NCBI GenBank assembly: GCA_964551445.1
Contig: CAZKCG010000017.1
Location: forward strand, 1 to 64,000
Length of the DNA stretch: 64,000 nt
Direction: 5' to 3'
Source of the DNA: DAOPXV01 sp964551445
GTDB taxonomy: Bacteria > Muiribacteriota > UBA9980
Numbering within the stretch: position 1 is the first letter of the stretch; every line of letters starts with the position of its first letter. The position numbers and the translations under genes were made by a program. The notes beneath the pieces are model-generated. The model was given only the letters and a program-made list of their open reading frames with translations. It had not been told where the DNA came from and ran no database searches. Shown here piece by piece: positions 57,576 to 64,000 of the stretch.

Positions 57576-57905
57576 TCAGGGCTTTCGATATATCCAGTTC
57601 CCGTCGTTGTTATCGACGAACCCCATAGTTTCCCAGAAGCCTATGGCGGTGTGTCTGACGCGGTCCGCAACTATGATATCGAAATGAAGTTTGCAGTGAT
57701 CGACAAACTCCCGACCATAACCATGCCCGGCCCATTCAGGATATATATTTATCGAATGTATGATGATCGTTGATTTTCCTTCACTTTTCCCCGCGCTCAG
57801 TTTGCAGCGGGCTTTTCCGACGCGGATATCCTCGAAAGAAATATCCGCCCAGTCATACTCGGAGTGCTGCTGCTGATGAGAAATAAATTTGATGGATACA
57901 GCCAT
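57576..57905 (-). CDS. GNAT family N-acetyltransferase
   Basis: A 109-residue protein, short for the family. The acetyl-CoA loop is visible in INIYPEWAGHGYGREFVDHC (the Q/R-x-x-G-x-G/A motif reads WAGHGYG), and GFWETMGFVDNN is motif B-like. The substrate is unknown. AGAGG precedes the ATG. It lies 14 bases after the deacetylase-fold gene on the same strand, so the two form a unit of opposite chemistry. Confidence 0.82.
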   Translation of the reverse strand: MAVSIKFISHQQQHSEYDWADISFEDIRVGKARCKLSAGKSEGKSTIIIHSINIYPEWAGHGYGREFVDHCKLHFDIIVADRVRHTAIGFWETMGFVDNNDGNWIYRKP

Positions 57906-57919
57906 ATAAAAACCTCTTT

Positions 57920-58681
57920 TCAGTTAAAACCCTGACAGAACGCCAGGACATTCTTTCCGAGATCAGGAAGATAATAACCGCCTTCCAAAATAGCAAAACG
58001 CTTTTTATTCGAAGCCTTTTCAGAGAAGTGGCGCATGATGACGCCTATCCTGTAAAAGTCAAAGGTCGCGAGTTTCTTTCCGAGATCTTTCTCGTATGAA
58101 TCAAAACCGGCGCAAACGCAGACGATGTCAACGGCGTGAATATTTCTGATAAAATTTTCGATCTCTTTGATATACGCTTCGCCGGCTTCGGCATAAGGGT
58201 TTAAGATACTGCATTGTTCCCAGTTTGAAAGCACTTCCTTCGTGCCGTCTCCCGTATGCGCGTCAAAGTCAAGAATGAAAGCCGACCCTATTTTTTTCTG
58301 CTGTTTTAATTTAAGCAGCGCTAAAGCCATATTCGAAAAAACGCATGAACCCCACGCGGACTCCTTCGAGGCATGGTGCCCGGGCGGCCTGATACAGGCG
58401 AAAGCGGGTTCGCCTGCGACCGCTATGTTCGCGGCTCCGATGGCCGCACCGGCAGAAAGGGCCGCCATTTCATATAAAGGCCCGTTCGATCTGACCGCAT
58501 CTATATATGTTTTTGAATGCGCCAGAAGAAGCTCGTCCTCCGCGGCCGGAACGGGACGGACGACATCGAAGTCTCTCTCGCAGCCGATAACGGACATAAT
58601 AGCTTCCATGCGGCCCGGCATTGACGCGCCATTTTCGGCATAGTCCGACCCATAGAATTTGTCATGAAAGATTATTTTCAT
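57920..58681 (-). CDS. Histone deacetylase-fold zinc amidohydrolase
   Basis: A 253-residue protein of the arginase/deacetylase superfamily, which removes acetyl groups from lysine, polyamines or other amines. ATG 58681 is preferred to TTG 58708. Active-site parts: RPPGHHA with tandem His 102/103, zinc ligands D140 and H142 in DFDAHTGDGT, D194 in CAGFD, and the GGYY tyrosine near the end. The usual DxHHGDG reads DAHTGDG, a His-to-Thr change next to the ligand. At this length it is a minimal form. A GNAT acetyltransferase gene follows. Confidence 0.9.
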   Translation of the reverse strand: MKIIFHDKFYGSDYAENGASMPGRMEAIMSVIGCERDFDVVRPVPAAEDELLLAHSKTYIDAVRSNGPLYEMAALSAGAAIGAANIAVAGEPAFACIRPPGHHASKESAWGSCVFSNMALALLKLKQQKKIGSAFILDFDAHTGDGTKEVLSNWEQCSILNPYAEAGEAYIKEIENFIRNIHAVDIVCVCAGFDSYEKDLGKKLATFDFYRIGVIMRHFSEKASNKKRFAILEGGYYLPDLGKNVLAFCQGFN

Positions 58682-58741
58682 TTCGACCGGCCTTCGCGTA
58701 TTTTTCAACGGCGATTTCGTTTAAAAAGATATGCTTTTAAC

Positions 58742-58770
58742 ATAATATCACCATTATTACAAATAATCAA
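58742..58770 (-). promoter_or_regulatory. Promoter of the deacetylase-GNAT unit
   Basis: On the minus strand: TTGATT (58770-58765), a 17-bp spacer, TATTAT (58747-58742). Confidence 0.75.
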
Positions 58771-58783
58771 GTACAGAAAAAAT

Positions 58784-59020
58784 TTAGTGCCGGCCGCATA
58801 TACTTACTTTTAATAACTTTGGCTCTTTCGCGTTTGGTATGGGTATTTTTTTAGTGAAGAACGGAGGTCGCCTCTCACCATCCCTGGCTTCGGCGACACC
58901 CGGAACGTCGTGTTCCTTGAGTGCATAGTTAAGGAAGAGCCATAACTTTTTTAAGTCAGGTTGCGCTTGACGGGTCAAGCCGATATTGAAATTATCTTTT
59001 AAAAATGTTATCATCGTCAC
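58784..59020 (-). other. 78-codon open frame, doubtful (possible gene remnant)
   Basis: An ATG frame with Arg/Pro/Lys-rich C-terminal half. It has no clear ribosome site, and its start is 3 bases from the divergent DUF218 start. It lies in a gap of about 340 bases that otherwise holds only the minus-strand promoter. It may be a remnant of a longer gene or chance. I would not annotate a function. Confidence 0.25.
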
Positions 59021-59023
59021 GAG

Positions 59024-59623
59024 ATGAAAAAGAATTCTAAACCCGGCAAAATCAAAAAAATATTGTTCATATCCTTTTTAATACCATTCGCCTGCGTCGT
59101 TTTACATTATCTTATTTTCATGTATCCGGCGCTTGGTGATAATTACGAAAAGTCCGATCTGATAGTCGTTTTCGGAAACAAAGTTGAAACAAGCGGTCTG
59201 CCTTCCGAAAGATTGAAAAGGCGCCTGGATAAAGCCGTGAAATTATACAACGAGGGCACGGCGAAAAAGATCGTCGTAAGCGGCGCTCTCGGCGTTGAAG
59301 GCTTTAACGAACCGGACGTAATGAAAAAACATCTGGTTGAATGTAAGATCGCGGCCGGCGACATAACAACGGACAGCGAGGGATTCGACACATTTTCAAC
59401 CGTCAAAAATGTCCGGGTCATGCCTTTTATAAAAAAAGATTCCAAAATAATCGTGGTAACCGATTATTATCACATCCCGCGCGCAAAAATGGCGTTTCAA
59501 AAAGCCGGGTTTAAGAATATCGGAACGGCAAGAGCGAATATAGCGCCGGAAACCACCGATATCAAAAGCATAATCCGGGAATTCGCGGCGTATTATTATT
59601 ACCTTTTCAGAAATTATGAATAA
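59024..59623 (+). CDS. DUF218 (SanA/YdcF-like) membrane-anchored protein
   Basis: A 199-residue protein with one N-terminal membrane segment (about 13-33) and a DUF218 domain. LIVVFGNKVETSGLPSERLKRRLDKAVKLYNEGTAKKIVVSGA, the Glu-containing NEPDVMKKHL, and TDYYHIPRAKMAF match the family in order. DUF218 proteins (SanA, YdcF, ElyC) are tied to envelope barrier function and lipid-carrier metabolism. The next gene, an L,D-transpeptidase, overlaps it by 8 bases, supporting a wall role. No good ribosome site is visible before the ATG. Confidence 0.88.
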   Translation: MKKNSKPGKIKKILFISFLIPFACVVLHYLIFMYPALGDNYEKSDLIVVFGNKVETSGLPSERLKRRLDKAVKLYNEGTAKKIVVSGALGVEGFNEPDVMKKHLVECKIAAGDITTDSEGFDTFSTVKNVRVMPFIKKDSKIIVVTDYYHIPRAKMAFQKAGFKNIGTARANIAPETTDIKSIIREFAAYYYYLFRNYE

Positions 59624-60362
59624 GAAAAAACTTTTATTTATAGTGTTGGCGGGAATTATCGGATTCGAAGCTTATCTTTTTGTAACGGATCCGAAAGTTG
59701 TAGTTTATTTCCAAAAATACCGGGAAAGAAGGACCGTATCGGACATCGTCAATTTATATGGCGAAGGCGTCAGAAACAGGCTTGCGCCTAACTTTGAAAA
59801 AACGGGCGTTAAATATCCGCCTGATAAAATAACTCTGATAGCGCTTAAAAATGAAAAAGTTCTCGAGGTCTGGCACGAGACGAGTGAGGTCAGCACGCTC
59901 ATAAAAAAATATGCGATACTCGCGGCCAGCGGTAAACCGGGTCCGAAATTGATCGAAGGAGATTTTCAGGTCCCTGAAGGAATTTATCGAATTGAAGGCT
60001 TGAACCCCAACAGCGGATATCACTTATCGCTGAAGGTAAATTATCCGAACGATCACGACAAAATAAAAGCCGCTGACGATAACAGGACGAGATTGGGCGG
60101 AGACATATTTATTCACGGCGGCGCAGCCTCGGTCGGATGCCTCGCTATCGGGGATGAAGCTATCGAAGAGATATTCATAATGGCCGCTAACGCTTTTAAA
60201 AACGATATAAAAGTCATAATGGCGCCTTATGATATGAGGGTAAAAAACACGCTTCCGGATTCCGGCGATCCGTTCCCTGGCGGATCGAAACCGGCAGCGC
60301 CTTCGTGGACGCCGGAATTATATAAGATCATAAAAGATGAAATATTGAAATATCACTTTTAA
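59616..60362 (+). CDS. L,D-transpeptidase (YkuD) family protein
   Basis: A 248-residue envelope enzyme that would cross-link peptidoglycan or attach proteins to it. It has an N-terminal membrane segment (about 5-23). The YkuD active site is HGGAASVGC with H167 and nucleophile C175. LAASGKPGPKLIEGDFQVPEG is the conserved upstream part (compare S.G....TP.G). The tail of about 45 residues after the core is Pro-rich. It overlaps the DUF218 stop by 8 bases, so the two are coupled. Confidence 0.9.
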   Translation: MNKKKLLFIVLAGIIGFEAYLFVTDPKVVVYFQKYRERRTVSDIVNLYGEGVRNRLAPNFEKTGVKYPPDKITLIALKNEKVLEVWHETSEVSTLIKKYAILAASGKPGPKLIEGDFQVPEGIYRIEGLNPNSGYHLSLKVNYPNDHDKIKAADDNRTRLGGDIFIHGGAASVGCLAIGDEAIEEIFIMAANAFKNDIKVIMAPYDMRVKNTLPDSGDPFPGGSKPAAPSWTPELYKIIKDEILKYHF

Positions 60363-60748
60363 AATTAACAGCGCCGCGCCTGAATTTTTCCCCGCCCGTA
60401 TTAAAAACAGACAAAAGCTTTAAAACGATGTGAAGCGATCCACCGCCATCATCATATCTTAAACGGCTGGATGTGCCAGCCGGCCTCACCCGGGCGATCT
60501 TTCATTATCGACACCCCGGGAAAAGGCAAAAACTTATGCTGCCCTGTTTTGATAGTTCTTAACAATATCAGATAATTAATACGGCGCTAAAATTTCCGAC
60601 ATGCCGACCGTTTGCGTCAAACAAACGCGAGCGGGTTAGTCTGGTTTAAAAACAAATCAAAGCCGGCCAAAAAGAAAAATATGAATTTCAGGCCGGTTAA
60701 ATTACGCTGAAATAAAAAAGCGCGCCGGCGCGATGACGCTAAAATTCC
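60363..60748. other. 386-base gap with several hairpins, no gene
   Basis: GC-richer than most gaps here. It contains CGGCTGG-ATGTG-CCAGCCG (60464-60482), a CCCGGG pair near 60489 and 60518, and GCCGGCC/GGCCGG near 60662-60696. None ends in a T run. No reading frame that I would call. It could be a decayed gene or a structured RNA. Confidence 0.4.
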
Positions 60749-60777
60749 TTGACTTTTTGGCAAAAAGGAATTATACT
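60749..60777 (+). promoter_or_regulatory. Promoter of the sensor-kinase/RsbW unit
   Basis: TTGACT (60749-60754), a 17-bp spacer, TATACT (60772-60777). The longest open frame would start inside this promoter, which supports the later start at 60806. Confidence 0.78.
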
Positions 60778-60805
60778 TATTAAAAATTTATCAGGAAGGT
60801 TCTCT

Positions 60806-62362
60806 GTGGGAAAAACACACCAGACACCGGACGCCAGTCATGAGATAGCCAGGCTCATGAAGGAACTTGAGGCCGCGCGGAAAGAATCCGCCGCGCTGAT
60901 GGATGCCTGCGCCCTTTTGAACACAACTCTCGATCTGAAAAAGCTGCTTGAGATAATCCTGCAGCAGTCCGCCATTCTCACGGACGCCGAAGCTTCCTCG
61001 CTCGCGCTTATTGACGAAAAGACCGATGAACTCTGCTTTGAGGTCGTGGTCGGTGAAAAAAAGGACATCCTTAAAGAGATCAGGCTCCCCAAAGGCGCCG
61101 GAATTATTGGCTGGGTCTCGTCCAAGGGCGAATGCCTGCTCATCGAGGACGTCACCAAGGACAGCCGATTCTACCAGAAGGTCGATGAAAAATCGCAGTT
61201 TAAAACTTCTTCGATCCTGTGCGTCCCGCTTAAAACCAAGGACGGAACGATAGGCGCGCTCGAGGTTTTAAATAAACTCCACGGCGAAACATTCGACCTC
61301 AACGACCAGAGCCTTTTGATGGCGCTTGCCAGCCAGGCCGCCATGGCGATCGAGAACGCGCGCCTTTATCAGAGCGTTTTAGACGAACGCAACAAGATAG
61401 TATCGATAGTCAATTCAATGAGCGACGGCATCATAGTCACCGACGACAAATACGATATAGTGCTCAAAAACCCAGCGGCCGACAATATATTCGGCGGCAT
61501 CGAAAAAGACCCCGAGAACGCGTTCAAGCTGAAGGTCGTCCTTTCCGAACTCTCGGAGATCAAATCCGACGCGGGCTTCGACCTCGTGCTGATGAAGCCG
61601 GAAAATATTATTCTATCCAATAAAATGGCGGTATTGAAAAACCAGACCGGCGATATAACAGGCTCCATAATTTCGATGAGAAATATCACCGATATCAAAC
61701 AGAAAGAAAATATAAGGGCGCAGTTCACGAGCACCTTGAATTATAAAATAGCCGACCAGATGCAGGCTTTCCGCGAGACGCTGCGAACATCATCAAAAGT
61801 GGACATTTTCATTAAACGAAACGCGGAATCCATAGAAGAAAAGATATTAAAACTGCTTCAGTTCTCCGAGATCGAATCCGGCCCGCTGCGCCTCGACCGC
61901 TCACTCGGCCCGATAGGCGCTATAATCGACCTGGCCGGCGCGGAGATCGAAGACGGAGTGAAATTGAAGAACGCCAGATATACCGTCGAATGTGACGAAT
62001 CGGTGCGAAATCTCGAGGTCGAGGTAGATCGCGACAGAATAAAAACGGCGATGGTATTAATTATTAAAAACTCAATAAAATTCGTTTCGGACAAGGGCGC
62101 TATAGGCGTGCACGTTTCGAACCTGACCGACCATTTCGACATAAAGATAACCGACGACGGCATAGGCATCCCCGAAGACATGCTGCCGAAGGTCCTGGAC
62201 AAAAAATATATCATGGAAAACGTTTTAAATTCGAGTGAAGCCTCCTTCAGCCTGGCCTACGTCAAACATATAATGGAAGCCCACGGCGGCACCGTTAAAA
62301 TAACTTCAAAGGTCGGAGAAGGCTCTCAGGTAACATTGACCGTTCCCAAGTACATTCATTAG
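60806..62362 (+). CDS. GAF-PAS-HATPase sensor protein lacking a phosphoacceptor histidine
   Basis: A cytoplasmic signalling protein of 518 residues from GTG 60806 (AGGAAGG six bases upstream). A coiled coil (about 10-35) leads to a GAF domain (about 35-187), a PAS domain (about 198-295; SIVNSMSDGIIVTDDKYDIVLKN), a helical dimerisation region (300-360) and a HATPase_c domain (about 405-516; N-box IIKNSIKF, G1 DDGIGIP). There is no His between residues 159 and 436, so the usual H-box is gone. It could act as a phosphatase or ATP-driven partner switch. The RsbW-like gene follows after 11 bases. Confidence 0.88.
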   Translation: MGKTHQTPDASHEIARLMKELEAARKESAALMDACALLNTTLDLKKLLEIILQQSAILTDAEASSLALIDEKTDELCFEVVVGEKKDILKEIRLPKGAGIIGWVSSKGECLLIEDVTKDSRFYQKVDEKSQFKTSSILCVPLKTKDGTIGALEVLNKLHGETFDLNDQSLLMALASQAAMAIENARLYQSVLDERNKIVSIVNSMSDGIIVTDDKYDIVLKNPAADNIFGGIEKDPENAFKLKVVLSELSEIKSDAGFDLVLMKPENIILSNKMAVLKNQTGDITGSIISMRNITDIKQKENIRAQFTSTLNYKIADQMQAFRETLRTSSKVDIFIKRNAESIEEKILKLLQFSEIESGPLRLDRSLGPIGAIIDLAGAEIEDGVKLKNARYTVECDESVRNLEVEVDRDRIKTAMVLIIKNSIKFVSDKGAIGVHVSNLTDHFDIKITDDGIGIPEDMLPKVLDKKYIMENVLNSSEASFSLAYVKHIMEAHGGTVKITSKVGEGSQVTLTVPKYIH

Positions 62363-62373
62363 GAGTGTTTTAA

Positions 62374-62898
62374 TTGGAAGTCCAGAAACAGGTCTCCGAA
62401 AAAAAAGAGATACACGAGCTCAAGGTCACGGCCACGCTTCGCCACATCGAAAAGGTGAAGCAGTTCGTCGTCGCCATAGCCGAACGGCTTGAGTTCCCGC
62501 CCATCGAGATGTTCCAGATCGAACTGGTCGTCGACGAGGCTTACGCTAACGCCGCGGACCACGGCTCCGAATGCTCGAAGGAAAAAGAGGTCCATGTCCG
62601 CTGCATCATCGAAGGCAAGAAACTTATAATAATAATCAAGGATTTCGGCGGCAAGCCTTTCAACCCGGAATTCTTCGAGCGCATCGCCGATAAGAAGACC
62701 TGGGGCATCGGCGGCCGCGGAATAAAGATCATCAAAGAGATCATGGACGAGGTAATGTATTTCTTCGTCACCGGCGTGAGCACCACGCTCTACATGGTCA
62801 AGGAACGCCGCGAGCCCTCAGAAGACGGCGCGCCGCCGGCTGAGATTAAAATGTCGCTTCCGTTCTCGTTAGACGACATACCTCCGATGCCGGTGTAA
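62374..62898 (+). CDS. RsbW-like serine-protein kinase (anti-sigma factor ATPase)
   Basis: A 174-residue HATPase_c_2 protein. Its blocks are ELVVDEAYANAADHG (N-box), IIIIKDFGGKPFN and GIGGRGIKIIKEIMDEV (G2), followed by an atypical acidic/Pro-rich tail. RsbW-type kinases bind sigma factors and phosphorylate an anti-sigma antagonist (STAS protein). No STAS or sigma gene is adjacent, so the partner is elsewhere. The start is TTG 62374 after TAGGAG. Pairing with the H-less sensor suggests a partner-switching path. Confidence 0.9.
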   Translation: MEVQKQVSEKKEIHELKVTATLRHIEKVKQFVVAIAERLEFPPIEMFQIELVVDEAYANAADHGSECSKEKEVHVRCIIEGKKLIIIIKDFGGKPFNPEFFERIADKKTWGIGGRGIKIIKEIMDEVMYFFVTGVSTTLYMVKERREPSEDGAPPAEIKMSLPFSLDDIPPMPV

Positions 62899-62960
62899 TG
62901 AACCTGCAATAAAACAGGCAGACGCCGAAAAACGCTCAAACAAAAATACTTAATATAAAT

Positions 62961-62994
62961 AAAAAAGCCCCGATGAAAATTGCGGGGCTTTTTT
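62961..62994. terminator. Bidirectional intrinsic terminator
   Basis: AAAAAAGCCCCG, 10-base loop, CGGGGCTTTTTT between the convergent RsbW-like and alcohol dehydrogenase genes. Confidence 0.92.
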
Positions 62995-63021
62995 ATTTAT
63001 ATCGTCAGATCGAAGCTTTCG

Positions 63022-64000
63022 CTATATCACCTTTTCATATATTTCCATGATATCGGAGAACCTGAGTTTTTTAGGGTTGTTTATATAAAGTTTCCCCTGG
63101 CCGTAAAGGCGGATAACGTCACCCGCCATGCGTTCGATCCCGTCGGCGGTCACGCCGTAAGATCCAAGTTTTTTGAAAGTTCCGAGTATCTTTAAAAATT
63201 CCTCAAAACAGTAAACTGCGGATCGGGCCATTTCCTCTTCATCGGAAGTTACGCGGAAGTTCTCGAAAGTGGCCTCGTCGTTATCGATAAGTCTTTTAAA
63301 AACATGTTTATAGAGCCGTGAATAACGGGACGCCGCGGCTTCGTATGAAAACTTCATCAGATGCGGAAAAAGCGCGCCGAGACCGAGGCCGTGTGGAATG
63401 TTAAAGTGAGCCGAAAGCGGGTGTTCCAGATCGTGCAGGACGAAATCGCCCTGGCGGCCGACCTGAGTTATTCCGGTCAGCGCGAGAACCGAGATATAAA
63501 AAATATTCTCGTGATATTTTATGTTTTTGAGATCCTCCATAACTTTAAAACCGTTCTTCACGAGTTCGTAAACGAGCGATTCGGTGAGCGAATCGGCCAC
63601 GTCCGAACCGTCATTGCCGGATATATAGGTGTCTAAAAGATGCGACAGAACATCGGTTACTCCGTACGCTATATTTTCGGAATCGAGCGTGACGCAAAAT
63701 TCCGGATCGACTATCGCGAGGCACGGCAGTATAAGTTCTGACGTGAGTATCGATTTTTCATGTTTCTCGCCATGCGTAAGAACCGCGAACGGAGAGACCT
63801 CCGCGCCGGATCCGTATCTGGTCGGTATGGTAACTATAGGATAAGCGCGGGCAAGGGTCTTCATTTTATTTCCGCTCCAGAAGTCGACATATTCCCATAC
63901 GTCTCCGCCCGAAGCCGCCACTGCCGAGATCGCCTTGGCCGCGTCCATAACCGAACCTCCGCCCAATCCTACCACGAAATCGCATTCATTGTCGTTAAAG
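63022..64000 (-). CDS. Iron-containing alcohol dehydrogenase, C-terminal part (5' end outside window)
   Basis: The minus-strand frame is open to the right edge, so about the first 60-80 residues of this group III (Fe) NAD(P)-dependent alcohol dehydrogenase are missing; residues of about 325 are visible. The NAD-binding VVGLGGGSVMDAAKA begins close to the edge. Iron ligands are present: D and H in VTDVLSHLLDTY, H in LEHPLSAHF and H in IPHGLGLGALFPH. The substrate (butanol, lactaldehyde, etc.) cannot be told. It converges with the RsbW-like gene at a shared terminator. Confidence 0.93.
   Translation of the reverse strand, partial: FNDNECDFVVGLGGGSVMDAAKAISAVAASGGDVWEYVDFWSGNKMKTLARAYPIVTIPTRYGSGAEVSPFAVLTHGEKHEKSILTSELILPCLAIVDPEFCVTLDSENIAYGVTDVLSHLLDTYISGNDGSDVADSLTESLVYELVKNGFKVMEDLKNIKYHENIFYISVLALTGITQVGRQGDFVLHDLEHPLSAHFNIPHGLGLGALFPHLMKFSYEAAASRYSRLYKHVFKRLIDNDEATFENFRVTSDEEEMARSAVYCFEEFLKILGTFKKLGSYGVTADGIERMAGDVIRLYGQGKLYINNPKKLRFSDIMEIYEKVI

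Noticed and set aside
1..64000. CRISPR arrays, insertion sequences, phage genes, tRNA or rRNA genes
   Set aside because: None seen on reading both strands; no regularly spaced repeats, transposase motifs or tRNA-like T-arm and acceptor pairs were found, though a covariance search could not be run.

Overview
The window is ordinary bacterial chromosome, densely coded, with moderate GC and AT-rich intergenic gaps. The flagellar outer rings (FlgH L-ring, FlgI P-ring) and the many exported envelope proteins point to a motile diderm. Several genes (a 1544-residue GlmS-like protein, a FapA/DUF342 protein, a long asparagine-rich Rho, a CydA-like protein fused to cytochrome c) fit a poorly sampled, uncultivated lineage better than a model phylum. 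I cannot name the phylum from sequence alone. I see no tRNA or rRNA genes, CRISPR arrays, insertion sequences or phage genes.

Layout. 1-7837: the end of an unknown gene, a secreted HExxH protein, then a small Cys protein, valS, a FapA/DUF342 protein and an MBL-fold hydrolase. 8192-13629: an exported Lys/Ala-rich protein, then flgA, flgH, flgI, a TPR protein and a FlgJ-like rod-binding protein. 13886-22154: rho, then a cell-wall block (LysM-M23 peptidase, TPR protein, smpB, amidase, GerMN protein). 22317-31520: the giant GlmS-like protein with hom, thrC, thrB and lysC, a compact operon running from aspartate to threonine. 31687-34163 (minus): a two-gene cytochrome-bd-like unit. 34509-42250: glyQ, glyS, lon, a YD-repeat-like secreted protein and a second, zinc-ribbon threonine synthase. 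42321-48947: an ECF S component, mocA, the three subunits of a xanthine-dehydrogenase-type molybdenum hydroxylase, its XdhC-type chaperone and NAD kinase. 49097-53484 (minus): a VWA protein, a DUF4349 protein, a two-TM protein and pirin. 53832-64000: mostly small or poorly known genes, including two exported proteins, a Cys-cluster protein, a 65-residue protein with a long leader, an HDAC-fold deacetylase with a GNAT acetyltransferase, a DUF218 protein with an L,D-transpeptidase, a GAF-PAS-ATPase sensor with an RsbW-like kinase, and the 3' part of an iron alcohol dehydrogenase.

Regulation. Many gaps carry close matches to a housekeeping promoter (TTGAcx, 17-bp spacer, TATAxT), and most units end in clear hairpin plus T-run terminators. 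One candidate sigma-28 promoter lies before flgA. Strong Shine-Dalgarno sequences allowed many start codons to be moved inward from the longest open frame; each choice is explained in its entry.

Most unusual items: the giant GlmS-like protein (isomerase residues kept, no N-terminal cysteine nucleophile, about 600 extra C-terminal residues) inside the threonine operon; an exported protein ending in two DnaJ-type CxxCxGxG knuckles; a sensor kinase with no phosphoacceptor histidine next to an RsbW homologue; a 31-nt repeat found twice 46 kb apart; an 18-bp palindrome before rho; and leader hairpins before glyQS and before the 65-residue protein.
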